Notes: generated by a model from the letters alone, not told the origin. DNA of 64,000 nt from Cellvibrionaceae bacterium (GCA_021151695.1 JAGKWU010000002.1:305624-369623); one strand, 5' to 3'; shown: positions 43,827 to 53,400, counted from the first letter of the stretch. A program made the numbers and translations.

Positions 43827-46814
43827 TTATTGCGCCGGATAATCCGTTACGCGTGGCGTGTTGGTCGCAACGCCAGGCGCAGTTGAACCACCGGTGTTGT
43901 TAATTACGTTTTGGATAGCGCCGTTTTGCGTCAAGTTGACCGTCACCATATGATGGAATTTCACGTTAGGTGTGTTAGGTACTTCAATCGCATGCGACAA
44001 ATACACATCGGGTTGCAGGAACACCGCGTAAACACCCAGACCCCAGGCTTCGTGGTTGGAAACAGAATCAGCCACTTTGTAAGACGCCCAGCCATTGATG
44101 CCAGCGCCGCTGGCCCCTTCATTGGTATAGGCAGGTTGTGTTGGTGGATCGTAAGGAATTTCTGACTGGTAGAAATAAGTTCTGCCGTTGTTGCCATTCC
44201 ACAGTACTTGATACTGCTGGAAGTGCTCTACAAACAAGCCATAGGCAGTCACGTTATTGCCATTCACCACCAAGCCATTCAATGACGTGTTGGAATACCA
44301 GCCCGCACCTTCACCGTGGTCGGCACGCCAGATCCAGGTGTGATCGATAATCGCATCATTGCTATTCACTTGCATGGCAACAGTCGCTTTCGCAACGCCT
44401 GCACCACCTACACGGATAAACACATCGGCCACCGAAGTAGGGTTGCTGGTGTGGCTGGCGTTGCTACCGTTTTGGCCAATTTGCACCAGCACTGGTGAAT
44501 TGGTTGCCGCAGCGTCAACCAGCATGTGCGCAACTTTTACACCATCAACATCGGCAACGGTCAGCGCTGGCTTGCCGGTTATTGGATGCAACGTTGGGAA
44601 GCCTATGCCCAGTACAATAGTGTTAGCGTTGGTGACGTTAATGGGATCAACCAGATCGTAAATACCAGGCGTCAATAACAAGTGTTTACCTTGAGCGAGT
44701 GCGGCGTTAATGGTTGCAGCGCTATCAACACCGGACTTGGCGATGTAGAACTGATCCAATGGAATAGATGTGCCCGCTTGTTGATTGTTCGCCCAGGAAA
44801 TACCTGCTGAGTTGTAACGCAGTGCTGGTACAAACACTTCATAGTTATTGCCATTCAAATACACGAAAGGTTTTTCGCGAATAATTGGCGTGGTATTCAC
44901 AACTGTGTTTGCCTCATTTGGCCACTGTCCTGTAGGAACATTATTTGGAATGCCTACAAACACCTGGTTCCACAATTGGCCTGCAAAGCTGCCCCATTGT
45001 GAGTTACGTGAAATCCATTGTTGTTGCGACCAGCAATCTACCGCGCCATCGACCAGCGAATCTGCCATCCAGCCACCGCTCGCCCAGCCGTAATCGGCTG
45101 ACAGACGAATGCCATTGGTCACATGCATACGACGGAAAGGTACCGCTTGCGAAACACCCCAGCGCATTGTTGAGTTTTGCGTAACAGAGAAGTTCTCAAC
45201 ACCGCGCCAGAAGTTTTGTGTTGCATTGTTGTTTGGCAATGCCGCTTCTGAGCGCACGCTGGCGATTTTTACTTGATCCGGGAATGCACCCAAGCCCATC
45301 ACATGAGTGAAGAAGCCGACGGGAATATCTATGTCGTAGGTACCTGGTTTAAAGAAAATCGCCGTGCGTGGTGTGCCGAATTGGTTGTTCTGCTGGATCG
45401 CATAAATATTATTGATTTGCGATTGGATACTGGCGGTATCCATAGTGTTATCGAAAATCACTACATTGCTGCCGAAATCAGGCACGGTGCTGCTTACTGA
45501 TGACGATGTTCTCACCGAAGAGCTGGTCGCTACTGAAGTTGCAACAGACGAAGAAGTGGCTATCGATGAAGTAGCAGCTATCGACGAAGTAGTTGCGACG
45601 GAAGACGATGTCTTTACCGATGAGCTGGTAGCAACAGAGCTTGAAGTTTTCACAGAAGAACTTGTGGCAACAGCGCTGGTAGTGGCAACTGAACTGCTGG
45701 TTGCAACAGAGCTTGAGGTCTTCACGGAAGAGCTTGTTGCAACGGTCGAGCTGGTAGTTGCCGTTGAGCTGGTAGCTGTCACAGAGCTTGACGTTTTGAC
45801 TGACGAGGTCGTCGCCACTGAGCTGGATGTTTTCACCGAAGAGCTAGTGCTAGTTGCAGCAGACGTGCTAGTCGCAACAGAGCTTGAAGTTTTAATGGAT
45901 GAACTTGTGCTGGTTGCCACACTGGTCGCAACCGAGGACGAGCTAATCACACCATTGCGCACGCCATACACCTGGAATTCCCACAGCGAATAACCGTAGC
46001 CAGTTGCGCGTGTCACGCCGTTAAAGCGCACGTAACGGCCTGTGCCTGCTACTGTCAAATCGTCAATACCGCCATCGCCATTAGCGGTGGTGTAAATAGT
46101 TGACCAGTTAGTAGCATTGTCGGACACTTGGATTTGGTAAGCCTTGCCGTAGGCGGCCTCCCAATTAAGCACCACGCGGGAGATGTTGGCGCTGCTGCCC
46201 AGATCCATGTAGATCCACTCGGCATCGTTAAAGTTACTACCCCAACGCGTGGTGGTGTTGCCATCGACCGCGCTGGCCGCAGTAAAACCACCTTCGGCGG
46301 AAGAGGCAACGACAGGTGCGTTAGTGGATAAGAGGCTGGCCGTTTGTGCGGCGCTGCCATAGACCTGGAACTCCCACAACGAATAGCCAAAGCCGGTAGC
46401 GCGGGTTACGCCGTTCATGCGCACGTAACGGCCGGTGCCACTCAAAGTGAGATCATCTATAGCGCCATCGCCCGTGGTGGTGGAGTAGACCGTGGTCCAG
46501 CTGCTGGCGTTGTCAGAAACTTGAATTTGGTAGGCCTTGCCATAAGCGGCCTCCCAGTTGAGCACTACGCGGTTGATATTGGCGGATGCGCCCAGGTCGA
46601 CATAAATCCATTCGGCGTCATTGTAGTTACTTGCCCAACGGGTGGCGGTGGCGCCATCTATGGCTGCCGCTGGTCCAAAGCTGCCTTCTTGCGATGAGGC
46701 GATGGCAGTTTTACCTTGGGACAAGAGTGTTTGTGCTGAGGCGAAGCTTGAGATCGCGAGCGTCGTTGCCAACGCCATAGAAGTCAGCGCTCGACCCAAA
46801 AGTCGGTTTCGCAT
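43827..46814 (-). CDS. Secreted protein with two F5/8C domains, long Ser/Thr linker and beta-helix-like region
   Basis: The 995-residue paralogue of the neighbouring gene starts at ATG 46814 with AGGAG nine bases upstream. A signal peptide ends near ASAQ. The two F5/8C domains (about 28-153 and 160-285) closely resemble each other and those of the paralogue. The FnIII domain is missing; instead there is a Ser/Thr/Val/Ala repeat linker of about 154 residues (291-444), built of SSSVAT and KTSSSV units. The C-terminal region (about 446-995) is the same beta-helix-like part, with FFKPGTYDIDIPVGFFTHV, IDHTWIWRADHGEGAGW and the end TDYPAQ. Tandem duplication followed by linker replacement is the simplest history. 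The enzyme activity is unproven. Confidence 0.85.
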   Translation of the reverse strand: MRNRLLGRALTSMALATTLAISSFASAQTLLSQGKTAIASSQEGSFGPAAAIDGATATRWASNYNDAEWIYVDLGASANINRVVLNWEAAYGKAYQIQVSDNASSWTTVYSTTTGDGAIDDLTLSGTGRYVRMNGVTRATGFGYSLWEFQVYGSAAQTASLLSTNAPVVASSAEGGFTAASAVDGNTTTRWGSNFNDAEWIYMDLGSSANISRVVLNWEAAYGKAYQIQVSDNATNWSTIYTTANGDGGIDDLTVAGTGRYVRFNGVTRATGYGYSLWEFQVYGVRNGVISSSSVATSVATSTSSSIKTSSSVATSTSAATSTSSSVKTSSSVATTSSVKTSSSVTATSSTATTSSTVATSSSVKTSSSVATSSSVATTSAVATSSSVKTSSSVATSSSVKTSSSVATTSSIAATSSIATSSSVATSVATSSSVRTSSSVSSTVPDFGSNVVIFDNTMDTASIQSQINNIYAIQQNNQFGTPRTAIFFKPGTYDIDIPVGFFTHVMGLGAFPDQVKIASVRSEAALPNNNATQNFWRGVENFSVTQNSTMRWGVSQAVPFRRMHVTNGIRLSADYGWASGGWMADSLVDGAVDCWSQQQWISRNSQWGSFAGQLWNQVFVGIPNNVPTGQWPNEANTVVNTTPIIREKPFVYLNGNNYEVFVPALRYNSAGISWANNQQAGTSIPLDQFYIAKSGVDSAATINAALAQGKHLLLTPGIYDLVDPINVTNANTIVLGIGFPTLHPITGKPALTVADVDGVKVAHMLVDAAATNSPVLVQIGQNGSNASHTSNPTSVADVFIRVGGAGVAKATVAMQVNSNDAIIDHTWIWRADHGEGAGWYSNTSLNGLVVNGNNVTAYGLFVEHFQQYQVLWNGNNGRTYFYQSEIPYDPPTQPAYTNEGASGAGINGWASYKVADSVSNHEAWGLGVYAVFLQPDVYLSHAIEVPNTPNVKFHHMVTVNLTQNGAIQNVINNTGGSTAPGVATNTPRVTDYPAQ
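45483..45944 (-). repeat. Coding low-complexity Ser/Thr repeat (linker)
   Basis: About 460 bp encode degenerate SSSVATS and VKTSSSV units. Imperfect repeats of this kind are prone to length change, and the opposite strand is an open frame that is only a shadow. Similar Ser-rich linkers separate domains in Cellvibrio carbohydrate enzymes. Confidence 0.9.
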
Positions 46815-46950
46815 TTGGTAAATCTCCTAACAGTTATTGTTATTGAAGGATTTTTAGTAAGGCAGGCAAGAGCCGGCGCAATCCGGTGAGGGGCCGAATT
46901 ACAGGTTGATCATAAGGAGAGTGGGAAGGCTGGTCGTCTGAACCACAGAT

Positions 46951-46974
46951 TCGAACCCGTAAAAGCGGGTTCGA
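46951..46974. promoter_or_regulatory. 9-bp dyad upstream of the second F5/8C gene
   Basis: TCGAACCCG (46951-46959) and CGGGTTCGA (46966-46974) flank 6 bases. It resembles a tRNA T-arm but no tRNA surrounds it. It lies 137 bp upstream of the start codon and may be an operator or leader hairpin. Confidence 0.45.
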
Positions 46975-47024
46975 GTTAATTAAATCGCAAGTACACGCGA
47001 AAAGCCTTGCAGTTCAATCGCTTG

Positions 47025-47058
47025 AAAAAAAGCCCCGAGCCTGTTGGCTGGGGCTTTT
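47025..47058 (-). terminator. Terminator of the 1395-residue membrane protein gene
   Basis: AAAAGCCCCGAGCC and GGCTGGGGCTTTT form the stem with one bulge and a 4-base loop. The A-run gives a T-run on the minus strand. Confidence 0.85.
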
Positions 47059-47086
47059 GACAAAGGTGGGATTTGCTTTTGGTAGA

Positions 47087-50000
47087 TCAAGCATCCGTTG
47101 CCGGCGGGTTCGCTGGTGGAACTGGCTCGGTAGCGGGCGTTTTCGGTTTATCTTCCTTGGCTTTTTTAGGCTTTATCACAATGTTGTCCGGCGCATACCA
47201 GAGCGCTTGATAACTCAACTGCTGCCAGCCCCAGCGAATCCAGCGCAACAAGGCTGACGCCAACCAGAGCGACCAAAGCAACATCACCAGCTTGTAACAC
47301 CAGAGTGGCAAGGAGATTACCCAGGCGCGAGGGAACTCCAGGTCGCTGTGATCCTGGTACCACTGGAAGTGATCGGCGTAAGAGCGATTACCAAGCACAT
47401 GCATATCCGGTGAACCCAACAGGCCATCGGGCAGGGTGGCAACCAATGAGCCCAACGCCCATATGGACAGGATAAACATAGCAATCTGCAAAAGTTTAAA
47501 GCGTAGGCTGGTTGCTATGCTGTGCAGTTGACCGCGCTTGTGAAGTGCAATCAACCAGAGCGCCACCAGCACAAAAGTACCGAAACTTAATGTGCAGATA
47601 CCCAGGCCCAGCAAAATCCATTCATAGGATTTAAGTGGCGTAAGGCCACTGCGCCCTAAGGCGTAGCCGACAAGGCTCACGACTATCAGTAGACCCCACA
47701 ATAAAATGCTGGGGCCTATCAGCGGGCCGCCTACAAACAGCGGCCAACGGTTATCAGGTAGCTGAATGCTAATGGTCTGGTTGCTGCTGCCTTGCTCTAA
47801 GGTAAAAGTCGGTGAGCGAGTCAGTAAGCCCAGGCCTTCATTGGATTTCCATTGCAGATTGATTGTTTGCGAACCGGGGCGCAGCGGCAGTTTTAAAACG
47901 CCATTGCTAGGGGCAATGATTTGTTCACGGCCGTCGATTACCACTTTGCTCAGCTGCACATCGTCGGGCAGCTTGAAGGAGTATTGCCCACCCTGATTGG
48001 TGCGGATCATAAAGCTCAAGTCGTTCAGGCTGCTGCGATTCCCTGGCTGGTAATTAATATTCGCCCAATCGATAGTGACATAGCTGCCCTTGGTCGCTTT
48101 GGGCTTTTCCGCGACAATACTCAAGGTCTCGCCCGGCCATGGCTGCCATAAAGGCAAATACTGATTTTTATCCATCTGTACTGGCGCTATACCGCTAGTA
48201 TCTGTGTGCCAGAAAGATGAGGTGGACAGTGCCCATATCTCAACCCAGGGGGCATTTTCGGCGGCTTTTAATTGCAGGGGAGTAACTTGCTTGAGGCTGG
48301 AGTTCCATTCAAATTCATTTTGGTTTGCCTCCAAATGCACGGCGACTTTGCCTTTGTCGTTAAGCTGGGTGCTCAGTGGCGATTCGCCTTCCAGAGCAGG
48401 TACTTCAATATTGATAGCACCAAATTCAGGCGCAACGCGAGTCACTCGTGTAGTCAGTGTCCATTCCAGATCAAAGTTAAGTTCGCGGCGAACAATGACA
48501 AAAGGTGCAATCGGATCAGGACGTAAATGCTCGGCTTTTGCGGTTTGTTCATCATGCTCTACACGCTGTAGTTGCAACGATTGACTCGCTTGATCTTGAG
48601 TGGGAATACCGCTAATTTCCCAGCCGCTGGTACTGGCGGTGACATTGTGCAATTGCACGGGGAAATTCAGATTTAATGCATCGCGGCCCTGTAAGTCGGC
48701 TTTGACAATAATGCTGTGGCGTCCTTTCGGCAGGCTGATCAAGAGGCCATTATCGGTTTGCACCAATGTTGCTGTCCTGCCGTCAATACTTACCTGGTTC
48801 GGCCACCATTGCTCGCGATCAGCCGGTAGCGGCAATGCGATTAAATCGCTGCTATGTACCACCAGCTCCAATGTAAGTTGGTCTTGCTGCAGGTTAAGTG
48901 TTGCACTTTCAATGGCTGCGCAGTTGGGCAGACAAACAGGTGTTTTAGTCAGGCGTGTCTCCAACTCTTTCAGGATGGCTGGATCTATACCAATCTGCGC
49001 CTCCGCATGTTGCGATGGCAGTGCAAAAAATCCGACCACTAAAATCACCAGCGCGCTTGCTGATGCGCGAGGGTTAAAGCTGGGCAAGGTAAATTTTTTA
49101 TCCTGAATTTTTTGTGCTTGTTGTAATAACAAACAGGCCAGTGCCAAAGGTAAAAGCACGGCAAGCAAATGACCAAGGCGGTTGATCCAGGGAGATATCA
49201 GGTAAAGCGTGGTTGTTTCGTCAGCCTTTACCGGGCCATCCCATTGCAAATACACACTATCCTCGTTAAAAGTAGGAACGGCAACGCCGGTTTGGGTTTG
49301 TTGTGAGGGATCATAAGCTCTTTGAATTTTTGCGCTGGGAATTCGTTGTAGCGACTCAGCGAGGTTTGTATCGGGAAATTTGCCAACATCTTCCGCGTTA
49401 ACGGCATCGGCCATCACTTTGCGTTTGCGTTCTTCTTTTGCACCTGTAACCACAACTTCGTCCACAGATTCATATTGAACAGCGCTTGCTGGCGCCGGTG
49501 CTGCAACGGGAGCGGGCTTCTTTTTATCGCTGCTATAGACAAAGGGCGGTTCTTCAGTCCAATCCCAAAAATATTCGCTCTCCAATTGTGGGTTTACCAA
49601 AATCCTTGCCTCATGCACGCAGAAAGGCAGGAGTACTAACGCCAACAATATAAAGCTCAGATAAATGTAGCGTTGGATAAACAGCTTGAATTTTCCGCTC
49701 ACAAATTTTGCGAGCGCCATTGCAGCAATTAAATTCAGCCAAATAAACACTGGCGCTGCGGTGCGTTGGTAAATCAGGATGAGAGCGATAGCGGCAAGTG
49801 CACCGCCTATTGGCGTGGTGACACGTGCTATAGCAATCACAATAATCAGTACGCTAAATAAATCCCACAGTGTCCAGCGCGATACCCAGCTGCCGTAGTC
49901 GCTGCTAGTGCCCGTGGCAGTCAATAACGACCAACCTGGCGGCAAATATAAAGTGGTTGCCACTTTATTGAATTCTTCATTCCAGCCCGACACAGGAATG

Positions 50001-51274
50001 CTAAAGGCTTTGGGGGTTTGGCTCACTGCATCCACGTTGAGATTGCGGCTGCGAATTTCGATCCCCGGATTTGTGCTCTTCGCAAGTTGGGTAATCAGCT
50101 GTGGTTGGCCGTCAACATTGGCGTTGGTTAACGCGAGCGGTTGACGTGTTTCAAGGCGGGAGGTGTGGGCATTGCCAGAAATACTATCGCGGAAAATAAA
50201 TTTATCGCCGCTAAAGCTCAGCCAGGCGTGGCGGTCTAACTTGAGCTCATTGCTTAATACTTTACTTTCACCGCGCTGTAATTCCTCCAGCATAAATTTT
50301 GTATCGGGGGTGACCAGGTAAGCGGGTAAGTTTTTCCAGGTGTCGGGCAATTGTGTTTGTTGTGGGTCAATAGTTTGAGCACCGGAAATTTGTACGCTGC
50401 GCAATTGCCGCTCAGCAGCAAACACCCAGACCTCCTGTTGCGGCCACAGTTCTGACGTTGTCTTAAATCCCAAACTTTTTTGTGGTTTTGTAGATTGGCT
50501 GGTCAGCTCCAAAATCCAGGAACCAGGTTTTACCTGAATTCGTAAATCGCCATTTTTTTCGAGGCGTGCAGGTAAGGCGCTGCTGAAATTGATCGGTGTG
50601 AATCCATCGGGGAGTAACTGGCCAAGTTGTAGCTCGCGCTCTTTGCCGCTGATATCCAGCTGCAACTGGGTAACTATGCGTAAAGGAATTGTATCTTCGA
50701 TTTTGCGGAATACGCGCAGTTCGGCGCTATCCTGATGCGCGGTGGCATTTTGTTTTTCGCTGGCAGTGAGCCACAATTGGTTATTGTTTTCAAACGCTGG
50801 TGCGCTTACTGGTTTGCCATTCAAGCTGAGTTGCACTATGCCGGTGTCTTCAGGAATTTGCAGCGTGCGTGGCATTTCACCCCAACGGATATTGCCTTTG
50901 ATATCGTAGATTCCCTTGGCCAAATAAATTTCCGGTTTTCCTCCATTGTCCCTTACTGCCGCGCTATTGCCGTTGATCGTTACTCCTTGTGGCCAGACAT
51001 TGTTTTCGCCCGGTAGCGCCACCCAGGAATCTTTAAACACCTCTACCCGTTGCGCAAAACTTGCACCTTTGGCGCTGGCCTCTATTTTCAATTCCGATGG
51101 CCAGATACAAGTGCGCTCTGCGTCGCTATACAAAAATGGACAGCTAATATCTGGATGGTTTTCCAAAACCCAGGGCTTCCATTCTTCAAGGGATTTGGGG
51201 ATTTCTGCTGCGTAGAGCGGAGTTGCTAGCAGGAGAGTCAGCAAAGCCAGGGCGCGCGCAATGAATCGAGGCAT
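47087..51274 (-). CDS. 1395-residue membrane protein with embedded TonB-receptor plug-like segment
   Basis: A signal peptide (LALLTLLLATPLYA) is followed by a beta-rich region (about 25-460). Four or so membrane helices lie at about 465-555. Residues 590-670 contain a Pro/Ala-rich spacer, then DEVVVTGAKEERKRKV and GKFPDTNLAESLQRIPSAKI. The latter is almost the textbook start of the plug of TonB-dependent receptors of the Xanthomonas/Caulobacter class. No receptor beta-barrel follows. One helix (about 698-717), a second signal-like helix (738-755), another beta-rich region (about 760-1190), and C-terminal helices (about 1195-1340) complete it, ending with a Lys/Pro-rich tail. Residues 86-131 and 813-860 are similar (ALP...WP...V.I.G..A), so the beta module is duplicated. 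No known family was recognised. It sits upstream of the two F5/8C genes. Confidence 0.75.
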   Translation of the reverse strand: MPRFIARALALLTLLLATPLYAAEIPKSLEEWKPWVLENHPDISCPFLYSDAERTCIWPSELKIEASAKGASFAQRVEVFKDSWVALPGENNVWPQGVTINGNSAAVRDNGGKPEIYLAKGIYDIKGNIRWGEMPRTLQIPEDTGIVQLSLNGKPVSAPAFENNNQLWLTASEKQNATAHQDSAELRVFRKIEDTIPLRIVTQLQLDISGKERELQLGQLLPDGFTPINFSSALPARLEKNGDLRIQVKPGSWILELTSQSTKPQKSLGFKTTSELWPQQEVWVFAAERQLRSVQISGAQTIDPQQTQLPDTWKNLPAYLVTPDTKFMLEELQRGESKVLSNELKLDRHAWLSFSGDKFIFRDSISGNAHTSRLETRQPLALTNANVDGQPQLITQLAKSTNPGIEIRSRNLNVDAVSQTPKAFSIPVSGWNEEFNKVATTLYLPPGWSLLTATGTSSDYGSWVSRWTLWDLFSVLIIVIAIARVTTPIGGALAAIALILIYQRTAAPVFIWLNLIAAMALAKFVSGKFKLFIQRYIYLSFILLALVLLPFCVHEARILVNPQLESEYFWDWTEEPPFVYSSDKKKPAPVAAPAPASAVQYESVDEVVVTGAKEERKRKVMADAVNAEDVGKFPDTNLAESLQRIPSAKIQRAYDPSQQTQTGVAVPTFNEDSVYLQWDGPVKADETTTLYLISPWINRLGHLLAVLLPLALACLLLQQAQKIQDKKFTLPSFNPRASASALVILVVGFFALPSQHAEAQIGIDPAILKELETRLTKTPVCLPNCAAIESATLNLQQDQLTLELVVHSSDLIALPLPADREQWWPNQVSIDGRTATLVQTDNGLLISLPKGRHSIIVKADLQGRDALNLNFPVQLHNVTASTSGWEISGIPTQDQASQSLQLQRVEHDEQTAKAEHLRPDPIAPFVIVRRELNFDLEWTLTTRVTRVAPEFGAINIEVPALEGESPLSTQLNDKGKVAVHLEANQNEFEWNSSLKQVTPLQLKAAENAPWVEIWALSTSSFWHTDTSGIAPVQMDKNQYLPLWQPWPGETLSIVAEKPKATKGSYVTIDWANINYQPGNRSSLNDLSFMIRTNQGGQYSFKLPDDVQLSKVVIDGREQIIAPSNGVLKLPLRPGSQTINLQWKSNEGLGLLTRSPTFTLEQGSSNQTISIQLPDNRWPLFVGGPLIGPSILLWGLLIVVSLVGYALGRSGLTPLKSYEWILLGLGICTLSFGTFVLVALWLIALHKRGQLHSIATSLRFKLLQIAMFILSIWALGSLVATLPDGLLGSPDMHVLGNRSYADHFQWYQDHSDLEFPRAWVISLPLWCYKLVMLLWSLWLASALLRWIRWGWQQLSYQALWYAPDNIVIKPKKAKEDKPKTPATEPVPPANPPATDA

Positions 51275-51419
51275 ACAAGGTTTCCTTTTTTTGTTATCAA
51301 GCTGGACTGGAGTATAAGAGGGAAATAGCCCGCGAGCGACGATCTTAGCGGGTGGGAGCGACAGGAAGTGTGAAACTTTGTGCCTGAATCAAATGTTAAT
51401 GGCGGAAAACAGGAGTAAT

Positions 51420-51456
51420 AAAAAAGGCCGCGATCCGAAGATGGCGGCCTTTTTTA
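51420..51456 (-). terminator. gltA terminator
   Basis: AAAAAAGGCCGC (51420-51431) and GCGGCCTTTTTT (51444-51455) form a strong stem with T-runs on both strands. It lies 10 bp past the gltA stop. Confidence 0.9.
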
Positions 51457-51466
51457 CAGCTAATTA

Positions 51467-52747
51467 TTACTTAGCCGGATAATCGCGTTTCACGCTGCCA
51501 GTGTACAGCTGACGTGGACGACCGATCTTGTAGCTGGTGCTCACCATTTCATCCCAGTGAGAGTACCAGCCCACAGCGCGGCCCAGTGCGAAAATCACAG
51601 TGAACATCTCGGTGGGGATCTCAATGGCTTTCAAGATGATGCCCGAGTAGAAATCTACGTTGGGGTAAAGTTTCTTGCTAATGAAGTAGGGGTCTTCCAG
51701 TGCGATTTGCTCAAGACGCTTGGCAATTGCCAACAGCGGAGAGTTTTCCAGACCCAATTCGCCCAGCACTTCATCACAGGTTTGTTTCATTACTTTGGCG
51801 CGTGGGTCAAAGTTTTTGTATACGCGGTGACCGAAGCCCATCAGGCGGAAGCCTGAAGTTTTGTCTTTGGCGCGTGCAACGCAAGCTTCGATATTTTCCA
51901 CCGTGCCGATTTCTTCCAGCATCTCCAATACAGCTTCGTTAGCGCCGCCGTGTGAGGGGCCCCAGAGTGTAGAAATACCGGCAGCGATGGCTGCAAACGG
52001 GTTAGTGCCTGATGAACCGGACAGGCGCACGGTAGAGGTAGAGGCGTTTTGTTCGTGGTCAGCATGCAGAACAAAAATACGATCCATGGCTTTAGCGAGG
52101 GTTTGGCTCACATTGGGAGCTTCACCGGCTTTGCCAAAGGTCATGTGTAAGTAGTTTTCGGCGTAGCCCAGGTTCGCATCTGGCGCGATGAACTCTTCGC
52201 CTTTGCGGTGCTTGTACGCCATGGCTGACAAAGTTGGCATTTGGCCAATCAGGCGGTAAGCGGTCAGCTTGCGGCTTTCGGCGTTAGTGATATCAATTTC
52301 TTCGTGATAAACACCGGCCAATGCTGCAACAGCGCTGCACAGAATGGCCATTGGGTGAGCTTCGCGTTTGAAGCTTTTAATCACGTTGATAACGGATTCG
52401 TCAACGGCAGAGTTATCTTTGATTGCTTGGGCAAATTCGGCTTTTTGCGCTGGGGTTGGCAGTTCGCCGTTGAGAAGGAGGTAGCAGGTTTCGATGTAAT
52501 CAGAGGAGACAGCTAGTTGTTCGATGGGGTATCCGCGGTGCAGAAGAATGCCTTCGTCGCCGTCAATGTAAGTAATCTTGGACTCACATGCTGCAGTGGA
52601 CATAAAGCCCGGGTCAAACGTGAAAAAGCCATTCTTGGTAATGCTGGTGACGTCAATAACGTCTGGGCCGACACTGCTGGCATAGATAGGAAGGTCAATC
52701 GTCGTATCCAAACCATCAATCGTTAAGTGTGCTTTCTTGTCAGTCAT
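51467..52747 (-). CDS. gltA: Citrate synthase GltA
   Basis: Citrate synthase condenses acetyl-CoA and oxaloacetate, the entry step of the TCA cycle. The 426-residue length is that of the hexameric, NADH-sensitive Gram-negative type. The catalytic residues are His266 in GPSHGGANE, His307 in MGFGHRVYKNFDPRA and Asp365 in NVDFYSG. The N-terminal domain typical of the type (TSITKNGFFTFDPGFMSTAACES) is present. It is divergent from sdhC, the usual gammaproteobacterial order, so gltA and the sdh-suc genes share a control region. Confidence 0.98.
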   Translation of the reverse strand: MTDKKAHLTIDGLDTTIDLPIYASSVGPDVIDVTSITKNGFFTFDPGFMSTAACESKITYIDGDEGILLHRGYPIEQLAVSSDYIETCYLLLNGELPTPAQKAEFAQAIKDNSAVDESVINVIKSFKREAHPMAILCSAVAALAGVYHEEIDITNAESRKLTAYRLIGQMPTLSAMAYKHRKGEEFIAPDANLGYAENYLHMTFGKAGEAPNVSQTLAKAMDRIFVLHADHEQNASTSTVRLSGSSGTNPFAAIAAGISTLWGPSHGGANEAVLEMLEEIGTVENIEACVARAKDKTSGFRLMGFGHRVYKNFDPRAKVMKQTCDEVLGELGLENSPLLAIAKRLEQIALEDPYFISKKLYPNVDFYSGIILKAIEIPTEMFTVIFALGRAVGWYSHWDEMVSTSYKIGRPRQLYTGSVKRDYPAK

Positions 52748-53400
52748 TACTGACTCCTGTGCTTACTAGTAGGATTTATGCTCGAGTGAGTGATCAGCCT
52801 TGATGCGTTCCCCTTGTGAGGGAGGCCTGCGCCCGGCGTCCTTCTTATATATGTAGTAAGAAGATGACCCTGGCGCGTCAATGCTGTCGCCTGCAAGTTG
52901 CATGCTCAAGTGGTAATGCTGGAGCAGAGGCATAGCTAGTTGTTGTTTTAGCTATCTATAGGCGTAGCCGGTGTTTCGACCTGCCGCTGGTTTGCGGTCG
53001 GCATTATAGATGACTTGTTTGCCGCGGCGAAAGTTCTTGCCAAGAAATAGGGCGTATTTCTGTAAACTTTTTTAGGTTGATTGAGGTGGCAGGTAAATGG
53101 GTTACATATATGTTGAAAATTTTGCCCCAAGATGGTTCTAAAGTGAAAATTTGTGCGCCTTTCTGGAACAAAAAATTGACGGGAAGTCCTTGATCTAGCA
53201 GAAAAAATAGCCGATCGCCGGCGACTTGGAAAACATCCCTCGGTTTTGGCTTTTCCGTTTGTGTTTCTGAATCTGCCTCTCTATAATGCTGCGCGACTTG
53301 CAGGATGCCCCAGCGATTGCCCCAAAATTTACCATTTTTTGCCAACGCCGGGGCTTATCTTTATAACCTGCCCGCGATGGGCTAAAGGGTGATTTAAACC
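52748..53400. other. Divergent gltA-sdhC control region
   Basis: The 653-bp gap has CTTCTTA/TAAGAAG arms (52841-52847, 52857-52863), a possible operator or hairpin in the gltA leader. It also has the sdhC promoter near its right end. An open frame of 113 codons on the minus strand (53004-53345) has no homology signal and is taken as chance. No RNA gene was recognised. Confidence 0.5.
53259..53287 (+). promoter_or_regulatory. Probable sigma-70 promoter of sdhCDAB-sucAB
   Basis: TTGTGT (53259-53264), 17 bases and a perfect TATAAT (53282-53287) form a good promoter. The leader before GTG 53401 would be about 107 bases. Confidence 0.7.

Noticed and set aside
45412..45993. Plus-strand open frame of 193 codons, acidic and Val/Thr-rich
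   Set aside because: It is the antisense of the Ser/Thr linker repeats of the second F5/8C gene and has the composition expected of that shadow.
46941..46980. tRNA-like T-arm (GGTTCGAATC type) upstream of the second F5/8C gene
   Set aside because: No acceptor, D or anticodon stem can be folded around it; only the 9-bp dyad remains.
53004..53345. Minus-strand open frame of 113 codons in the gltA-sdhC gap
   Set aside because: It covers the sdhC promoter, has no ribosome site, and its translation shows no family pattern.
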